Part shown: positions 62,891 to 64,000 of the stretch, one piece after another
Position numbering within the stretch: the first letter of the stretch is position 1
Layout of the letters: each line of letters begins with the position of its first letter
Assembly (NCBI RefSeq): GCF_947495925.1
Contig: NZ_CANMAU010000007.1
Location: 124,001-188,000 of the forward strand
Length of the DNA stretch: 64,000 nucleotides
Direction of reading: 5' to 3'
DNA from: an uncultured Algibacter sp.
GTDB taxonomy: Bacteria > Bacteroidota > Bacteroidia > Flavobacteriales > Flavobacteriaceae
Position numbers and translations under genes: made by a program
The notes under the pieces: model-generated
Seen by the model: only the letters and a program-made list of their open reading frames with translations
Told to the model about the DNA's origin: nothing
Database searches by the model: none

Positions 62891-64000
62891 ATGAACATCC
62901 CTAGAACGAGTTACCCTAGAATTGTTATTATTGGAGGTGGTTTTGCTGGAGTAGCCTTAGCTAAAAAACTATCGAAACAAGAGGTGCAAGTGGTGCTTTT
63001 AGATAAACATAACTATCACACCTTCCAACCTTTATTATATCAAGTTTCTACTGGTGGCTTAGAACCAGATTCTATTGCGTATCCTATTAGAAAAATACTT
63101 AAAGATTTCCCTAATTTCTTTTTTAGGTTGGCCAATGTTGATGAAATAGATACCAAAAAGAATAAGGTTAAAACTAATATTGGAAATATTAAGTTTGATT
63201 ATTTAGTTGTAGCGTCAGGTTCAAAAACGAATTATTTCGGAAATTCTGAAATTGAAAAGCATAGTATGGCTATGAAAACCATACCGCAATCTTTGAATTT
63301 AAGAAGTCTAATTCTTGAAAATTTTGAAGAAGCCTTATTGACTTCAGATTTAAATGAAAGGAATGCCTTGATGAATTTTGTTATAGTAGGAGGTGGGCCA
63401 ACAGGTGTTGAGTTGGCCGGAGCTTTAGCAGAAATTAAAAAAGGAATCTTGCCTAAAGACTATCCGGATTTGGACACGCGAATGGCCCAAATACATATTA
63501 TCCAATCTGGCGACTGTATTCTAAAGGGAATGAGTGCAAAGGCATCAGAAAAGGCTGAGGATTTTCTAGAAAAATTAGGCGTTAATATTTGGAAAAACGT
63601 GAGGGTTACTAATTATGATGGAAATATAGTAACGACCAACACAGATTTAACTTTTGAAACTGCTACTGTAGTTTGGGCTGCTGGGGTAAAAGGCGCCACC
63701 ATAAAAGGTTTAGACGCTGAGGAGTTTGTGACTAGGGGAAATAGAATTTTAGTAAATACCTTTAATCAAGTAAAAGGGTTTTCTAGTATTTTTGCCATTG
63801 GGGATATCGCTTGTATGGTTACTGATGATACCCCGCAAGGCTTTCCAATGATGGCACAACCTGCGATACAACAGGGGGATCAACTGGGTGATAATATATT
63901 GAACTTAATTGAAGAAAAGCCTATGAAACCTTTTGAATATAAAGACAAAGGAGCTATGGCAACCATTGGTAGAAATAAAGCTGTAGTAGATTTAAAAAGA
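62891..64000 (+). CDS. Type II NADH dehydrogenase (NDH-2), cut by window edge
   Basis: The first 370 codons of an open frame that leaves the window. The FAD motif is PRIVIIGGGFAGVALAKKL (9-27), followed by NYHTFQPLLYQVSTGGLEPD, the NADH motif FVIVGGGPTGVELAGALAEI (about 163-182) and a second FAD contact in IFAIGDIACM. These are the features of monotopic NDH-2, which passes electrons from NADH to quinone without pumping protons. Missing is the C-terminal amphipathic membrane anchor, expected in the next sequence. Divergent from lpdA. Confidence 0.92.
   Translation, partial: MNIPRTSYPRIVIIGGGFAGVALAKKLSKQEVQVVLLDKHNYHTFQPLLYQVSTGGLEPDSIAYPIRKILKDFPNFFFRLANVDEIDTKKNKVKTNIGNIKFDYLVVASGSKTNYFGNSEIEKHSMAMKTIPQSLNLRSLILENFEEALLTSDLNERNALMNFVIVGGGPTGVELAGALAEIKKGILPKDYPDLDTRMAQIHIIQSGDCILKGMSAKASEKAEDFLEKLGVNIWKNVRVTNYDGNIVTTNTDLTFETATVVWAAGVKGATIKGLDAEEFVTRGNRILVNTFNQVKGFSSIFAIGDIACMVTDDTPQGFPMMAQPAIQQGDQLGDNILNLIEEKPMKPFEYKDKGAMATIGRNKAVVDLKR

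Overview
The window is about 64 kb of AT-rich chromosome from a member of the Bacteroidota, most likely a marine Flavobacteriaceae. The evidence is a type IX secretion (T9SS) C-terminal sorting domain, several families typical of flavobacteria (DUF4294, DUF6452/DUF6048, DUF6768, CCC-motif membrane protein), TAnnTTTG-type promoter boxes, leader peptides ending in ..Q, and GH16 enzymes of the marine-galactan type. No tRNA, rRNA, phage, CRISPR array or complete insertion sequence was seen.

Layout. 1-1.6 kb: an aldo/keto reductase cut by the window edge, a TfoX-like protein and a membrane acyltransferase. 1.7-12.1 kb: an acetate block with an AGCS symporter, a DUF4212 + sodium:solute symporter pair, a secreted sialate O-acetylesterase and acetyl-CoA synthetase. 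A decayed GH16 glycosidase follows, and then, convergently, a DnaQ-like exonuclease and a cNMP/CBS/DUF294 signalling protein. 12-21 kb: housekeeping and accessory genes (FAH-fold hydrolase, ABC exporter, two DinB proteins, acyltransferase, kelch/T9SS protein, Bcr/CflA efflux pump, Crp-type regulator, YceI). 21.7-28 kb: a TPR/LuxR regulator, a three-gene biotin-dependent acyl-CoA carboxylase operon and a second YceI. 28-38 kb: an intact GH16, a Nudix hydrolase, a PLP enzyme, an M42 peptidase, small membrane and acetyltransferase genes, a ZIP transporter and RNA/SAM methyltransferases. 37.3-42 kb is the least ordinary stretch: genes on the minus strand separated by long structured, repeat-like spacers, including a cassette-like acetyltransferase, a diverged direct repeat pair and a frameshifted secreted-protein gene. 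42-57 kb: dienelactone hydrolase, RlmD with DUF6452/DUF6048, an ECF sigma module, ornithine aminotransferase behind a hairpin-rich leader, Smr protein, cysteine desulfurase, TonB receptor and M23 peptidase. 57.4-64 kb: a core block with a coiled-coil protein, ZapA, a probable 6S RNA, RNase Y, XerD, AroQ, dihydrolipoyl dehydrogenase and a type II NADH dehydrogenase that runs off the end.

How the genes work together. The clearest functional unit is acetate handling: release of acetate from acetylated glycans (esterase), Na+-coupled uptake (DUF4212/SSS) and activation (Acs), next to a DUF294/exonuclease pair known to accompany this transporter type in other phyla. The esterase and the dead GH16 look like carbohydrate genes set into that module. 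No complete, clearly new multi-gene system was identified. The most unexplained signals are non-coding: a ~165-bp imperfect palindrome (about 35.90-36.06 kb), two multi-hairpin elements flanking a lone GNAT gene, a diverged ~105-bp direct repeat pair 2.9 kb apart, paired heptamer arrays at 34.2-34.4 kb and the rocD leader.
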